From Nitrosomonas stercoris (lineage in GTDB: Bacteria > Pseudomonadota > Gammaproteobacteria > Burkholderiales > Nitrosomonadaceae), in contig AP019755.1 of assembly GCA_006742785.1 (NCBI GenBank), forward strand, positions 806,001 to 870,000: a stretch of 64,000 nt of DNA, given 5' to 3'. Shown here one piece after another: positions 56,377 to 64,000 of the stretch. The notes under the pieces are model-generated. The model saw nothing but the letters and a program-made list of their open reading frames with translations. It was not told the DNA's origin and did no database searches. The position numbers and the translations under genes were made by a program. Numbering within the stretch: position 1 is the first letter of the stretch; the number at the start of each line of letters is the position of its first letter.

Positions 56377-57329
56377 GCTGCCAGAATCTCGTAGCGGCCC
56401 AGCCCAAAGCTGGCATTCTTGCCGGCATGGAGCCATTGACCAAACCATAGCGCAGGCCAGAATACAGCGAGCTCACCGTGCAAATCCCAGCGACCGGTAA
56501 CACCACCGAGTGCCATTTTCTGTTTTTGCCGACTGGAATAGCGTTGCCAGTCGAGCCAGCTGAGTTGCCGCTTGCCGGTTACGCTACCAGTCAGTTCGCC
56601 TAGATGGCGGAAATCCGGTTGCCAGGCAGCCTCGCCGTGAAATTCGCTGATCAGCGCAAAACGCCGTACCAGCGCCATCAGTAAAGCACGTTCGGTAACG
56701 GTTTGTGCTTTGAGAGGGACACCATTATTTTGCAGGCGTAACGGGGTCACCAGGCGCAGACACACCTTGTCACCTGATGGAGGTGGGCAGGTTAACTGCG
56801 TGTCATGTTTCCGGATGCTGCCACTTTCTGGCGTGTAGATAACTGATGAAGATTCAGACTGTTCCAACCAGACACCGGTCAGCTCTGCTTGTCCATTACC
56901 TGGGCCAACTCCACGCGCCAGTGCACGTCGCCAAGCAAGAATAGCAATAGGTAGCTCCTCCACAGCGCGACCAATCAATGTGAAATGAAAAGTTAGTGTA
57001 TCGCCGGGGTGCAGCACACGCGCACCCCACTCGGGCGGCTCAATGATATAAGGTACTGGAATTTTGCTGAAATCCTGCAGCGGATGATGTTCAGGTGGAA
57101 TCGGCTCAAACAGCATGGTATAAGGACAACCCTGTCGCAATGGACAACTGGCACAATTTTTTTCGCGTGTGATGCAGCCGATACTGCGCAAAGCATGTCC
57201 AAATGCGCCGCGTAACATAGAGCCAGCGTAATCTGGCAATCGCATTGCACGTGTAACTCGCCAATCAAGGCGATAACACCCTAGCGACAAGCTGGGAGAA
57301 GAAGTATCTGCTGTGTGGTGTGTATTCAT
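56373..57329 (-). CDS. cas6: Cas6 pre-crRNA processing endoribonuclease
   Basis: A 318-residue RAMP protein that cuts the long array transcript in each repeat to leave the 8-base ATTGAGAC handle. N-terminal LSLGCYRLDWRVTRAMRLPD and YAGSMLRGAFGHALRSIGC are RAMP-fold segments. A Cys motif CITREKNCASCPLRQGCPY may bind metal. The Gly-rich loop HAGKNASFGLGRYEI is the C-terminal Cas6 signature. The start ATG overlaps the vapC stop (ATGA) and the stop overlaps the csx16 GTG, so cas6 is translationally coupled on both sides. Confidence 0.9.
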   Translation of the reverse strand: MNTHHTADTSSPSLSLGCYRLDWRVTRAMRLPDYAGSMLRGAFGHALRSIGCITREKNCASCPLRQGCPYTMLFEPIPPEHHPLQDFSKIPVPYIIEPPEWGARVLHPGDTLTFHFTLIGRAVEELPIAILAWRRALARGVGPGNGQAELTGVWLEQSESSSVIYTPESGSIRKHDTQLTCPPPSGDKVCLRLVTPLRLQNNGVPLKAQTVTERALLMALVRRFALISEFHGEAAWQPDFRHLGELTGSVTGKRQLSWLDWQRYSSRQKQKMALGGVTGRWDLHGELAVFWPALWFGQWLHAGKNASFGLGRYEILAA

Positions 57330-57727
57330 GATTTTGGCCGAATAGATTCAATGGTGATGCCAAGTGGTGTAGCCAGTTGCAACCAAGCATGATCAGCAGT
57401 AATAGCAGTAGCGCTTTGCAGGCGTGCCAGAGCCAGACAAGCACGATCTCCTAATGAAAGTCCCAGTGAGCGTGTTACGGGGCGCAACAACCCGGCTTCA
57501 GTTGCCTGTGCAGCATCGAAAGGGATGCATTCCGCACCAATATGCCCAATTACTTCACGCAAAACTGTTTCCGGACGCTGTTTGTCAGCTAGTTTGGTAA
57601 TAACTTCAGCAGCATTAACACCAGAGACTATGCAATTACCATCCTCCATTAATTGTCGTACTCGCTCGGAACCTGGTTCACGCAAAACCCAGGCAAGTAT
57701 TGCTGAAGCATCAAGCACATATTTCAT
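57326..57727 (-). CDS. vapC: VapC-type PIN-domain toxin inside the csm operon
   Basis: A 133-residue PIN-domain ribonuclease. MKYVLDASAILAWVLREPGS gives the first catalytic Asp. The middle acidic residue lies in GVNAAEVITKL, and SLGDRACLALARL holds a further Asp, with ATAITADHAWLQL last. VapC toxins usually cut tRNA or rRNA and are held inactive by VapB. The pair overlaps by ATGA (57724-57727), the toxin stop overlaps the cas6 start, and the orientation is that of the operon. All key acidic residues are present, so the toxin appears active. Confidence 0.92.
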   Translation of the reverse strand: MKYVLDASAILAWVLREPGSERVRQLMEDGNCIVSGVNAAEVITKLADKQRPETVLREVIGHIGAECIPFDAAQATEAGLLRPVTRSLGLSLGDRACLALARLQSATAITADHAWLQLATPLGITIESIRPKS

Positions 57728-57981
57728 GCATCTTCCTCATGCGCAGCTTCAGCTCGTCGTTCTGCTATCAATTCATCTGCCAGAGAGCCACCAGAGTAAT
57801 CCGCCATCATTTGCTCGAAAAAACGCTCAGCACGCTCAACCTCTTTCCGGCGTGAGGTGAGAATGATTTGTCCACCTTCCTCCTTCCAGATAACCACATC
57901 CCCTTCTTTAATTCCTAGTTTGTTACGAAATTTTTTAGGGACTACCACACGCCCACCTTGTGACATAATTGCTTGATTCAT
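57724..57981 (-). CDS. vapB: VapB/AbrB-type antitoxin inside the csm operon
   Basis: An 85-residue protein with an AbrB/SpoVT swapped-hairpin N-terminus (IMSQGGRVVVPKKFRNKLGI, then KEGDVVIWKEEGGQIILTSR) that would bind its own promoter. The acidic C-terminal tail (LADELIAERRAEAAHEEDA) would cover the VapC active site. It lies 46 bp after the csm5 stop, the only clear gap in this part of the operon, so it may have its own promoter there. The gene overlaps vapC by 4 bp. Confidence 0.9.
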   Translation of the reverse strand: MNQAIMSQGGRVVVPKKFRNKLGIKEGDVVIWKEEGGQIILTSRRKEVERAERFFEQMMADYSGGSLADELIAERRAEAAHEEDA

Positions 57982-58027
57982 GACATTTTTAAATTTAATG
58001 ACAAATTTTTATTTTAATGATGGACTT

Positions 58028-59629
58028 TTAGGTACGCAAGGCTGACAGCTTCAGTTTTTTACGTTCATTCTTGAGCTCCACTTTGACCAATTTGGGTAGC
58101 CATTCTTCGATCGCATCGGCAACAGAGTGTTTCTCATCTATGGTCCAGTCTGCACCTTCCAATGCCGCTTTTGCCAATGCCCGTGCTTCATTGTGAATAG
58201 CAGCATTTGGATTTTCCTTGCTACCCCGGAGCTGTTCTGCGCGCCGGGCGCACATCGATGAAAACGCTTCGATACGACGCTGATTCTCCGTCATGGCTGC
58301 CAACGCAGCTTCACGAGCAGCTTGTGCTGCGGCTTTGGCCTGCTCGGCTGCAGCGGCTTCTGCCTGGCGACGAGCTGCTTCTTCGCGAGCATTGGCACGA
58401 TTTGCAATACGCTCGTCAGCTGCCACGATACGTTCACCATGCGTTTCCAGTATCGGTGCGGCGTACTTATTGACTTGATTTTGTACAGCAGCTACCAGAT
58501 ATTGGTGTGCATCATCACAAGCATGCACCCAGATCCAGCCAAACGGCAGCAGATGACTGATTGCTGCACGTGTTGTACTGGCAAAGCGTTTTTCGGTAGT
58601 GGTGGATCTATATTGATCCGGTTTTCCATTTGGAGTTTTAATTTTGATGCTACGTATTCCTTCCAGCGTAAGGGATTCAGCGCCTGAATGCTTGCCAACA
58701 CGCAGCAAAAATCCCTGCTGTGCTTTCATCAGCTCACCCAACTCTCCGGCCAGTAATTGCTTGATCAATATGCGCCATTGCGGATCAAACAGTGTGCGGA
58801 ATTGTTCGTGATCAAGTTCACTTTCCAACTGTGGTCGGTAAAACGTATTGCAGGCATCACATAAGGATTGCCAGCTGATTTTACCTGTCAACCGTAATTC
58901 GCCTGAAAAGGCATCAGCCATAGTTTCACGTACAGTTTCAAGAAATACCTTGAGTTCGGGTGAACTGCCACGCTCGCTTGGTTTCTTCTTTTTGCTGACT
59001 GCATAAACGATGCGCGTAGGTGGTGCCATACGATCATCCGGCACATGCGCATCCGCCAATGCCACGCTGCGAAAGGGATCATTTTCAAATTTACCTACCT
59101 GATAACCCAGCAACCGTTGCTGAAGCTGTGTCGAGCTTTCTCGCTTTTCGAGCAAAGACTTTCCTTTGTTCTGATAATTCAGCCAGGCGGTACGGATCGC
59201 ACCTTTGAGTGAACTGCCGGGCAGATACGGCACACCATCCAGCGAATTGAAAGCGGTACGCGCCATCGGAAACAGATTGTAAACAGTCCGCCCATCACTG
59301 CTGCGCTGCTGTGGCTTGCCAGATTTTTCCTCATATTCGCGAGCAATATCCGGCGCAACGTCCACCCATTGACTGGCAATTTGTGCAAGTCGGGATCGTC
59401 TTTCCTTGAAAAAATGCTGAATTGAGCCAATTGGTTCGCGACTATCGGCTAATTGCATTAGCTGCTGCTTTTCTTTTTCATCAAGCTCAGCTGCAACATC
59501 TGCCGGATCAAGTACATGCAACAATCCCCCGTCAATGACAAAGTTGGTTGGCTCGAAAACTTCATCGCAGCCGATATGTATCGGTGATAACGTGGAAATT
59601 CTCAGTGGATGAATATGTGTGATCGTCAT
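58028..59629 (-). CDS. csm5: Type III-A effector subunit Csm5 with long C-terminal extension
   Basis: RAMP protein that caps the far end of the crRNA in the Csm complex. The N-terminus ITHIHPLRISTLSPIHIGCD is the RAMP start, and DGVPYLPGSSLKGAIRTAWL is the conserved glycine loop. At 533 residues it exceeds ordinary Csm5 (roughly 350-400). The excess, about residues 400-533, is a charged coiled coil very rich in Ala (AAAAEQAKAAAQAAREAALA) followed by a basic end (LKNERKKLKLSALRT). Its start overlaps the csm4 stop by 4 bp. The extension is unusual; its role is unknown. Confidence 0.9.
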   Translation of the reverse strand: MTITHIHPLRISTLSPIHIGCDEVFEPTNFVIDGGLLHVLDPADVAAELDEKEKQQLMQLADSREPIGSIQHFFKERRSRLAQIASQWVDVAPDIAREYEEKSGKPQQRSSDGRTVYNLFPMARTAFNSLDGVPYLPGSSLKGAIRTAWLNYQNKGKSLLEKRESSTQLQQRLLGYQVGKFENDPFRSVALADAHVPDDRMAPPTRIVYAVSKKKKPSERGSSPELKVFLETVRETMADAFSGELRLTGKISWQSLCDACNTFYRPQLESELDHEQFRTLFDPQWRILIKQLLAGELGELMKAQQGFLLRVGKHSGAESLTLEGIRSIKIKTPNGKPDQYRSTTTEKRFASTTRAAISHLLPFGWIWVHACDDAHQYLVAAVQNQVNKYAAPILETHGERIVAADERIANRANAREEAARRQAEAAAAEQAKAAAQAAREAALAAMTENQRRIEAFSSMCARRAEQLRGSKENPNAAIHNEARALAKAALEGADWTIDEKHSVADAIEEWLPKLVKVELKNERKKLKLSALRT

Positions 59630-60579
59630 ACGGATGCCTCCATGCGAATTCCCAGTACTGGTGCATAACCCTGGTGAACAGCAGCTGTTTGCATCAGCGA
59701 TACTTTTGTCAGGCCATTACCGATGAAGCGGGTTTGTGCCGTGTTGTTTGTCGGTGCAAAAATAGCGCCAGTTGCTGCCAGCAGCAGCGGTTGCTTGAAT
59801 GGATTGGCGCTCAGCGCAAGCGTACCGCCATGTCGGCCAAAACGAGTCAGTACCTGCCAGTAACTGCGCGCAGCATCGAAATCGTTCCCTTGCGGTGCAC
59901 AAGGCGCCAGTGTCCAATAAACATTGGCATTCGGATGCACGTGTTTGGGTAATGCTGCTTCTTCCACCTGTTCTACAGCAAATTTACCCAAGCCGATACT
60001 GGCATCACGGCCATAACCAGCATTGCCAATATATTCAAGTAGTTGGAATAGTATTGCGCGTGGTAGGCGATCTTCATCGAGTGCGCACCATACATCCATG
60101 TGCTGATCCGGCTGATAAAAAATTTGTGATTGGGTATAAGGAGCAAACTCACCTGCGCCTGTGGTGCCAGTTAACCGGTTGAGCGTGTTATGAAACGCAA
60201 CCGCCTGGATCGGGCTGCTCTGTTCACCGTACACCTCTTTATCAGAAACAGCGCTACCGAGTAACTGATGCAGTGGTTGCACAATCTGGTGGTGTGGAAT
60301 CCAGCGTTTGCCCTTGGCTTCCTTACGTTTTGCCGGGTCTTCCTCATTGTTTGCCTGTAATGCTGCCGGCACGGTGGGGCGTGGCAAGTAACCACTCGGG
60401 AACCCATCGGAAACCACCAGCCAAGGGTTGCCGGCAGTATAGCCATCGAGCAGGGTTTCAAGTTTTTCTTCACCGAGCATTTCGCGGACAGCATGGCAAA
60501 GCTGACCAAACAGCGTATCACCCGCCAACGGGGTACCCAGTGGCGAATGCAGCCGAAGAATTGCACGCAGTAGAGTCAT
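59626..60579 (-). CDS. csm4: Type III-A effector subunit Csm4
   Basis: RAMP protein that binds the 5' crRNA handle and contacts Cas10; 317 residues. The N-terminus LRAILRLHSPLGTPLAGDTL and FGQLCHAVREMLGE are the family blocks, followed by PWLVVSDGFPSGYLPRPTVP. The C-terminal half has the glycine-rich NAGYGRDASIGLGKFAVEQV. No nuclease residues are expected. It is 3 bp after csm3 and overlaps csm5 by 4 bp. Confidence 0.93.
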   Translation of the reverse strand: MTLLRAILRLHSPLGTPLAGDTLFGQLCHAVREMLGEEKLETLLDGYTAGNPWLVVSDGFPSGYLPRPTVPAALQANNEEDPAKRKEAKGKRWIPHHQIVQPLHQLLGSAVSDKEVYGEQSSPIQAVAFHNTLNRLTGTTGAGEFAPYTQSQIFYQPDQHMDVWCALDEDRLPRAILFQLLEYIGNAGYGRDASIGLGKFAVEQVEEAALPKHVHPNANVYWTLAPCAPQGNDFDAARSYWQVLTRFGRHGGTLALSANPFKQPLLLAATGAIFAPTNNTAQTRFIGNGLTKVSLMQTAAVHQGYAPVLGIRMEASV

Positions 60580-60582
60580 TTT

Positions 60583-61299
60583 TCAGGCCGTTTGGTTGAA
60601 TGGGGTGATAGCATGGAACTGTTTCATCAGATCCGTGCCGTCGAGTTTCAGCGCTGCAAATTTGATCTTGCCGTAACCGCGCGATCCGGAACCACCGAGA
60701 CTATCCAGTTCCAGCAATCGCAGACCGAGCAGCACGGTATCGAGCAGATCATCACCCGCCAACACCTTGAGCGAGAGCGTGAAATCAAAGCGTGCACCGG
60801 CAATTACCCGTTCGATAAAACGCGGACTTTCAGCTGTACCGGCAATGCGGTTGATGGAATTTTCCGACTTGACTTCGGTGATCAGCAGATTTCTGGAATC
60901 GGCTGCTTCCCTTTTCCAGTCGCTATTCAATGGACAATCCCAGAAAGCCAGGCGGGTGGGGCCAATACTACTGACAAGCTGTTCTTCTGCGTTGTCGGGC
61001 GCGCCGCCAAACAGCTTGATGACATCACGTCCGGCTGAATTATTTTCATCTTTGGCAAGCTGTTTGAACGAATAGGGCGCACCTCCCGCTGCCAGCACCA
61101 GGCCATGACGCCATTCCAGCAGACTGCGGATTTTGCCTTTTAGTGAAGAACCAGGGATATAAGGTTGGCCAGTAAGTGGATCCTTAACTACCGGGCTGTC
61201 TGTGCCGCCGATACGCATTTCGCTGTCGCCTGCACCGATATGCAGGCCGGATTCAAGTACGAGAGTACCGGTAATTTTTTGAATAATATTCAGTTGCAT
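60583..61299 (-). CDS. csm3: Type III-A effector backbone and target RNase Csm3
   Basis: RAMP protein repeated along the crRNA, cutting target RNA at 6-base intervals; 238 residues. LVLESGLHIGAGDSEMRIGG is followed by the key Asp34 in TDSPVVKDP, which corresponds to the catalytic Asp (about position 33) of characterised Csm3. YIPGSSLKGKIRSLLEWRHG and LDSLGGSGSRGYGKIKF are the glycine loops. Because Asp34 is present, target cleavage should be active. It lies 58 bp downstream of csm2. Confidence 0.95.
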   Translation of the reverse strand: MQLNIIQKITGTLVLESGLHIGAGDSEMRIGGTDSPVVKDPLTGQPYIPGSSLKGKIRSLLEWRHGLVLAAGGAPYSFKQLAKDENNSAGRDVIKLFGGAPDNAEEQLVSSIGPTRLAFWDCPLNSDWKREAADSRNLLITEVKSENSINRIAGTAESPRFIERVIAGARFDFTLSLKVLAGDDLLDTVLLGLRLLELDSLGGSGSRGYGKIKFAALKLDGTDLMKQFHAITPFNQTA

Positions 61300-61357
61300 G
61301 ATTTTCCTCTGAACAACAAATGATTAAAAACAAAACGGATTTTGCTGGTAACGTTAT

Positions 61358-61744
61358 TCAGCCACGGATTGCCTTGAGAAAACCGATCATTGCCTCGAAA
61401 TGCAGTCGAAAATGATTCAATGTACGCGGACTATCTATCTGTTGAATGCAGTCACGCAACCATTGCACAAATTCACGGGTGACAAGGTTGCGCCCTTGCG
61501 CATAAGCTGCCTTGGCATTGAGCATGTGGATAAAGGCTTCATAATCCTTGAATTTTTTATCATCTGTGCCAATACGTTCCTGCCAGCTAACCAGCTCGTC
61601 GTAAAAACGCCGGATCTGGGTCGATTTGTTCTTACCTGAATCACGCCTGTTTTTAGCGCTTTCATCAAGCTGCTTTGCAATGTTTTCAGCATCGTCAGAA
61701 AAAAGCGTGGCTGGGGGCGGGTTAGTTTTCAGATCAGGTGTCAT
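61358..61744 (-). CDS. csm2: Type III-A small subunit Csm2
   Basis: A helical protein of 128 residues that lines the groove opposite Csm3. It shows KNKSTQIRRFYDELVSWQER, then FIHMLNAKAAYAQGRNLVTR and HFEAMIGFLKAIRG, matching the Csm2 family. The frame opens at 61867, but those codons overlap the end of cas10 and are not Csm2-like. The ATG at 61744, with GGAG 6 bases upstream, is the better start. cas10 ends 70 bp upstream. Confidence 0.9.
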   Translation of the reverse strand: MTPDLKTNPPPATLFSDDAENIAKQLDESAKNRRDSGKNKSTQIRRFYDELVSWQERIGTDDKKFKDYEAFIHMLNAKAAYAQGRNLVTREFVQWLRDCIQQIDSPRTLNHFRLHFEAMIGFLKAIRG

Positions 61745-61814
61745 TTGTGATCTCCAATAAATATGTTGATAATAAATGGCTGTCCGGCTTGTCTGTCGGA
61801 CGGCAAGCTTGTTG

Positions 61815-64000
61815 TTATTGTCGTTGGCGGTACAGCAGCACCGAAACCGGCAAGCGGTAAGCTCCACGATATTGTTTCAGCGCTTCACCACATTCGCGGG
61901 CAAGTGCTTTGCCAACCATTTGCTGATTTTTTGGCAATCGCGCACAGCGATACGCCAGGCGTGAACGCCACAAAGCATCTTCTGGGCGACGATCATTTCT
62001 TTTTGGATCATCACGTTCCGCCTGGTCGGATAACAGCAGCAGGTTGTAAATAAAACCAGTGGATAATCCTCCCGCTTCATTAATTAACTGTTCCAGCGCA
62101 TCACGGCGCTTTTCCATGAGTGCTTGCCATTCTGCCCAGCCAACGGTAACGTCCCACAAGCTGACAGCATCCTTTCCATCATGCTGCTTGGCGTTGTGTA
62201 GTCCGGTTTCGGCAGCCACGGCAAGCTGGCGTGCTGGTACTTTTGGTTGTGTCATGGCTGCGCCAAGTGAGAAGGTAATGTCATCACGCACAACATAGCG
62301 TGCAAATGCCTTGCGCATGGCGCTTGCCAGTTCAAGCGTAGATTCCCAGGAGCCGATCAGAAAAAAATCATCCCCCCCGGCAAATACCGTGTAAGTGTTA
62401 CGAAAGCGCCCGTTCTCGCCATAAGCGCAATACCATGGCAGCCACAGCGCAAAAAAGGCATTAACCTGGCGTGAAAGTGAAGCCCAGCGGGCAAAAGTGG
62501 GTTCATCTAACCCGTTCTGGAACAGTGCACCCAGGTTATCGATATCACCTTTGAGCGTAACCAGTGCGATTTCACCCAGCCATTTACCGTTTTCCTGTAG
62601 TCGGCGATTTTCACAGGCAATGTGATGCAGTGTCTTGATCGGGTGCTTATGGTCAAATCCGGCTTCATCTTCCCAGCGGCCGTATTTATCAGAAAGTTGC
62701 TGATCAAAGTTATCGAATACCGGCACATAACTGTTGATGAAACGCCGGGCATAACCGTGAAAGCAGGTGCCATTTTTATCAGGCAGATCAAAATCCCAGG
62801 CACGTACCAGCTCCCCCTGTTCGGCCAGTTTGCCGTAATGCCCGGAAGCATCTGCTTCATTGACAAATATCAGGCGATAACCGAAGTAATCCAGATCGAG
62901 TGGCTTTTTGAAGCTGTCTGCCTGGCGCACTACCAGCAGTCGTGCATGTTTGGTGAGTGCTTCGCCAATGGTGATCTGGTCACGTGACAGTGCACAGGAG
63001 GCTGGTTTTTCTCCCTCGGCAGCGCGGTCAGCCGGGTATCGACCGTGATAACCACAAGGCCCGTCGGCGAAAGATACCGTGCGCACGGCTGCAGTGTCGC
63101 CACATAGATCAAAACGTCGATGCTTGGCAATATCAAGTTCAGCAAACAATCGCTGCGTGAGCGCCTTGAAACGTTTGCTGATCAGATCGTTGCAACTGGC
63201 AGGGGTAGCGGCAATGCCTACACCAATCTCACCATAAGTGTGTCGCAAACACCATTGATCAAAACTGTGTCGGCAGATTGCTACTGCCTCGTGCGCTGAC
63301 TGGGTATTGGGCGCAACGATGAGGAATTTACCGGCTGCATTGATAATCTGGCTGGTTGACGGCAATTGCAGCGTTTCCAGTAATTTGAGTGCCGCCATTT
63401 CTGCCAGCAATGCCACTTGAAAAGAACGCCCGCGTAACAGCTTGTGAGCATGTTTTTGGGTTTGTGCGCCCTGTGCAAAAATAAAATTCTGAATACCGAA
63501 AAAATCTCCCTGGATCAACAGCAATTTTTGTTCATCCCAGTCAGGCCGTTCCGGGTTGCGCAGTTTTGCCAGTGCATCGGAGCCTGTGTTGCTGCTTTCC
63601 TCGTGCCAGCGCCAAAGCGCCGCAGCTAATGCAGCTACTGCCTTGCTATGGTCGTAGAGAGAAACATCCGGTATGACGCCGCGATTGGTCGCTGAAGGAA
63701 TCGCCTGGGTAAAGGTGAGCCAGGCGGAATCGAAATGATCCAGCCATAGCGGCCAATTGTTGCGATGCGACTTTGGGATAGATTTCAGCGCTTGCAAAAA
63801 TTGTTCCCACAGCGCGGCATACTCGGCTTGTGCTGTTTTATTTTCATTTGGCTCAATAGCAGCCCGTTTGTCAGGAAAAATAGCTTCTGGTCCAAGTGCC
63901 CGCAAAGGGTAGGCATGTTTGAACTGGCCGGCAGGAGCTTGTGAATTGATTTTGATCTGCTCGAACAAACTGACCATCCGCGCCTGAAAACGGTTTTTAT
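61815..64000 (-). CDS. cas10: Type III-A signature protein Cas10/Csm1 (5' end outside window)
   Basis: The large subunit, which makes cyclic oligoadenylate when the complex meets target RNA. The first Met visible is at 63977, but the frame stays open to the window edge (KNRFQARMVSLFEQIKI) and MVSLF is the usual text just after the HD nuclease domain, so the N-terminus and any HD domain lie beyond the window. Blocks seen are PDVSLYDHSKAVAALAAAL, LIQGDFFGIQNFIFA, ALVTLKGDIDNLGALFQNGL and the cyclase motif TVFAGGDDFFLIGSW (GGDD intact, 62367-62381). Hence second-messenger synthesis should be functional. Confidence 0.95.
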   Translation of the reverse strand, partial: KNRFQARMVSLFEQIKINSQAPAGQFKHAYPLRALGPEAIFPDKRAAIEPNENKTAQAEYAALWEQFLQALKSIPKSHRNNWPLWLDHFDSAWLTFTQAIPSATNRGVIPDVSLYDHSKAVAALAAALWRWHEESSNTGSDALAKLRNPERPDWDEQKLLLIQGDFFGIQNFIFAQGAQTQKHAHKLLRGRSFQVALLAEMAALKLLETLQLPSTSQIINAAGKFLIVAPNTQSAHEAVAICRHSFDQWCLRHTYGEIGVGIAATPASCNDLISKRFKALTQRLFAELDIAKHRRFDLCGDTAAVRTVSFADGPCGYHGRYPADRAAEGEKPASCALSRDQITIGEALTKHARLLVVRQADSFKKPLDLDYFGYRLIFVNEADASGHYGKLAEQGELVRAWDFDLPDKNGTCFHGYARRFINSYVPVFDNFDQQLSDKYGRWEDEAGFDHKHPIKTLHHIACENRRLQENGKWLGEIALVTLKGDIDNLGALFQNGLDEPTFARWASLSRQVNAFFALWLPWYCAYGENGRFRNTYTVFAGGDDFFLIGSWESTLELASAMRKAFARYVVRDDITFSLGAAMTQPKVPARQLAVAAETGLHNAKQHDGKDAVSLWDVTVGWAEWQALMEKRRDALEQLINEAGGLSTGFIYNLLLLSDQAERDDPKRNDRRPEDALWRSRLAYRCARLPKNQQMVGKALARECGEALKQYRGAYRLPVSVLLYRQRQ

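Noticed and set aside
61815-64000. Cas10 lacking an HD domain
   Set aside because: The frame is open to the window edge, so the N-terminal domain is simply outside the window; nothing can be said about its absence.

Overview
The window looks like a betaproteobacterial chromosome, most probably Nitrosomonas or a close relative. The basis is the conserved gene content and order (mnmG-rsmG-parA-parB next to a perfect parS; flhB-flhA-flhF-flhG-fliA; nrdAB with a double ATP-cone NrdA) and a CRISPR accessory protein of the NE0113 family, which is named after a Nitrosomonas europaea locus. The genus is an inference; no rRNA gene is present to confirm it.

Region 1 (1-~17,500) is a mobile defence island. 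It opens with the cut end of an IS5-like element (1-232), which has removed the start of the first of three consecutive tyrosine recombinase genes (244-4746). A small coiled-coil partner gene follows (4739-5215). Then comes a 61-bp nested inverted repeat and a one-direction operon: small HTH-like regulator, hsdM, hsdS, a PHP/SMC-like ATPase (TrlF type), an AlbA/Schlafen-type ATP-binding protein, hsdR and a YgjP-type metallopeptidase. This is a Type I restriction-modification operon with two extra proteins inserted between hsdS and hsdR.

Region 2 (17,500-28,800) is core chromosome: a periplasmic alpha-carbonic anhydrase, aconitase A with an unusual linker insertion, a hexose-6-phosphate mutarotase, and the flagellar set fliA-flhG-flhF-flhA-flhB on the minus strand.

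Region 3 (28,900-31,130) is an insertion hotspot with a complete IS630-type element, a complete 849-bp IS5-type element and a 141-bp MITE-like repeat. Region 4 (31,170-48,070) is again core: prfC, a peptide-type ABC transporter, flgM-flgN behind a sigma-28 promoter, parS, mnmG-rsmG-parA-parB, mltD and nrdA-nrdB. Degenerate relatives of the MITE-like repeat sit between parA and parB and after parB.

Region 5 (48,440-64,000) starts with a TehA/SLAC1-type transporter gene split by a second, almost identical IS5-type copy with a TAA target duplication. Next is a 14-repeat CRISPR array, transcribed leftward from a leader at 51,431-51,664. A complete-looking type III-A system follows on the minus strand. 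Read in transcription order it is cas10 (5' end outside the window), csm2, csm3, csm4, csm5, vapB, vapC, cas6, csx16, a Csx2/TIGR02221 CARF-HEPN nuclease, an NE0113-family protein, cas2, cas1, cas2. The most unusual points are a toxin-antitoxin pair translationally coupled into the operon just ahead of cas6, two different Cas2 proteins flanking one Cas1, an Ala-rich C-terminal extension on Csm5, and two spacers that match the look of translation start regions in the orientation expected for RNA targeting.
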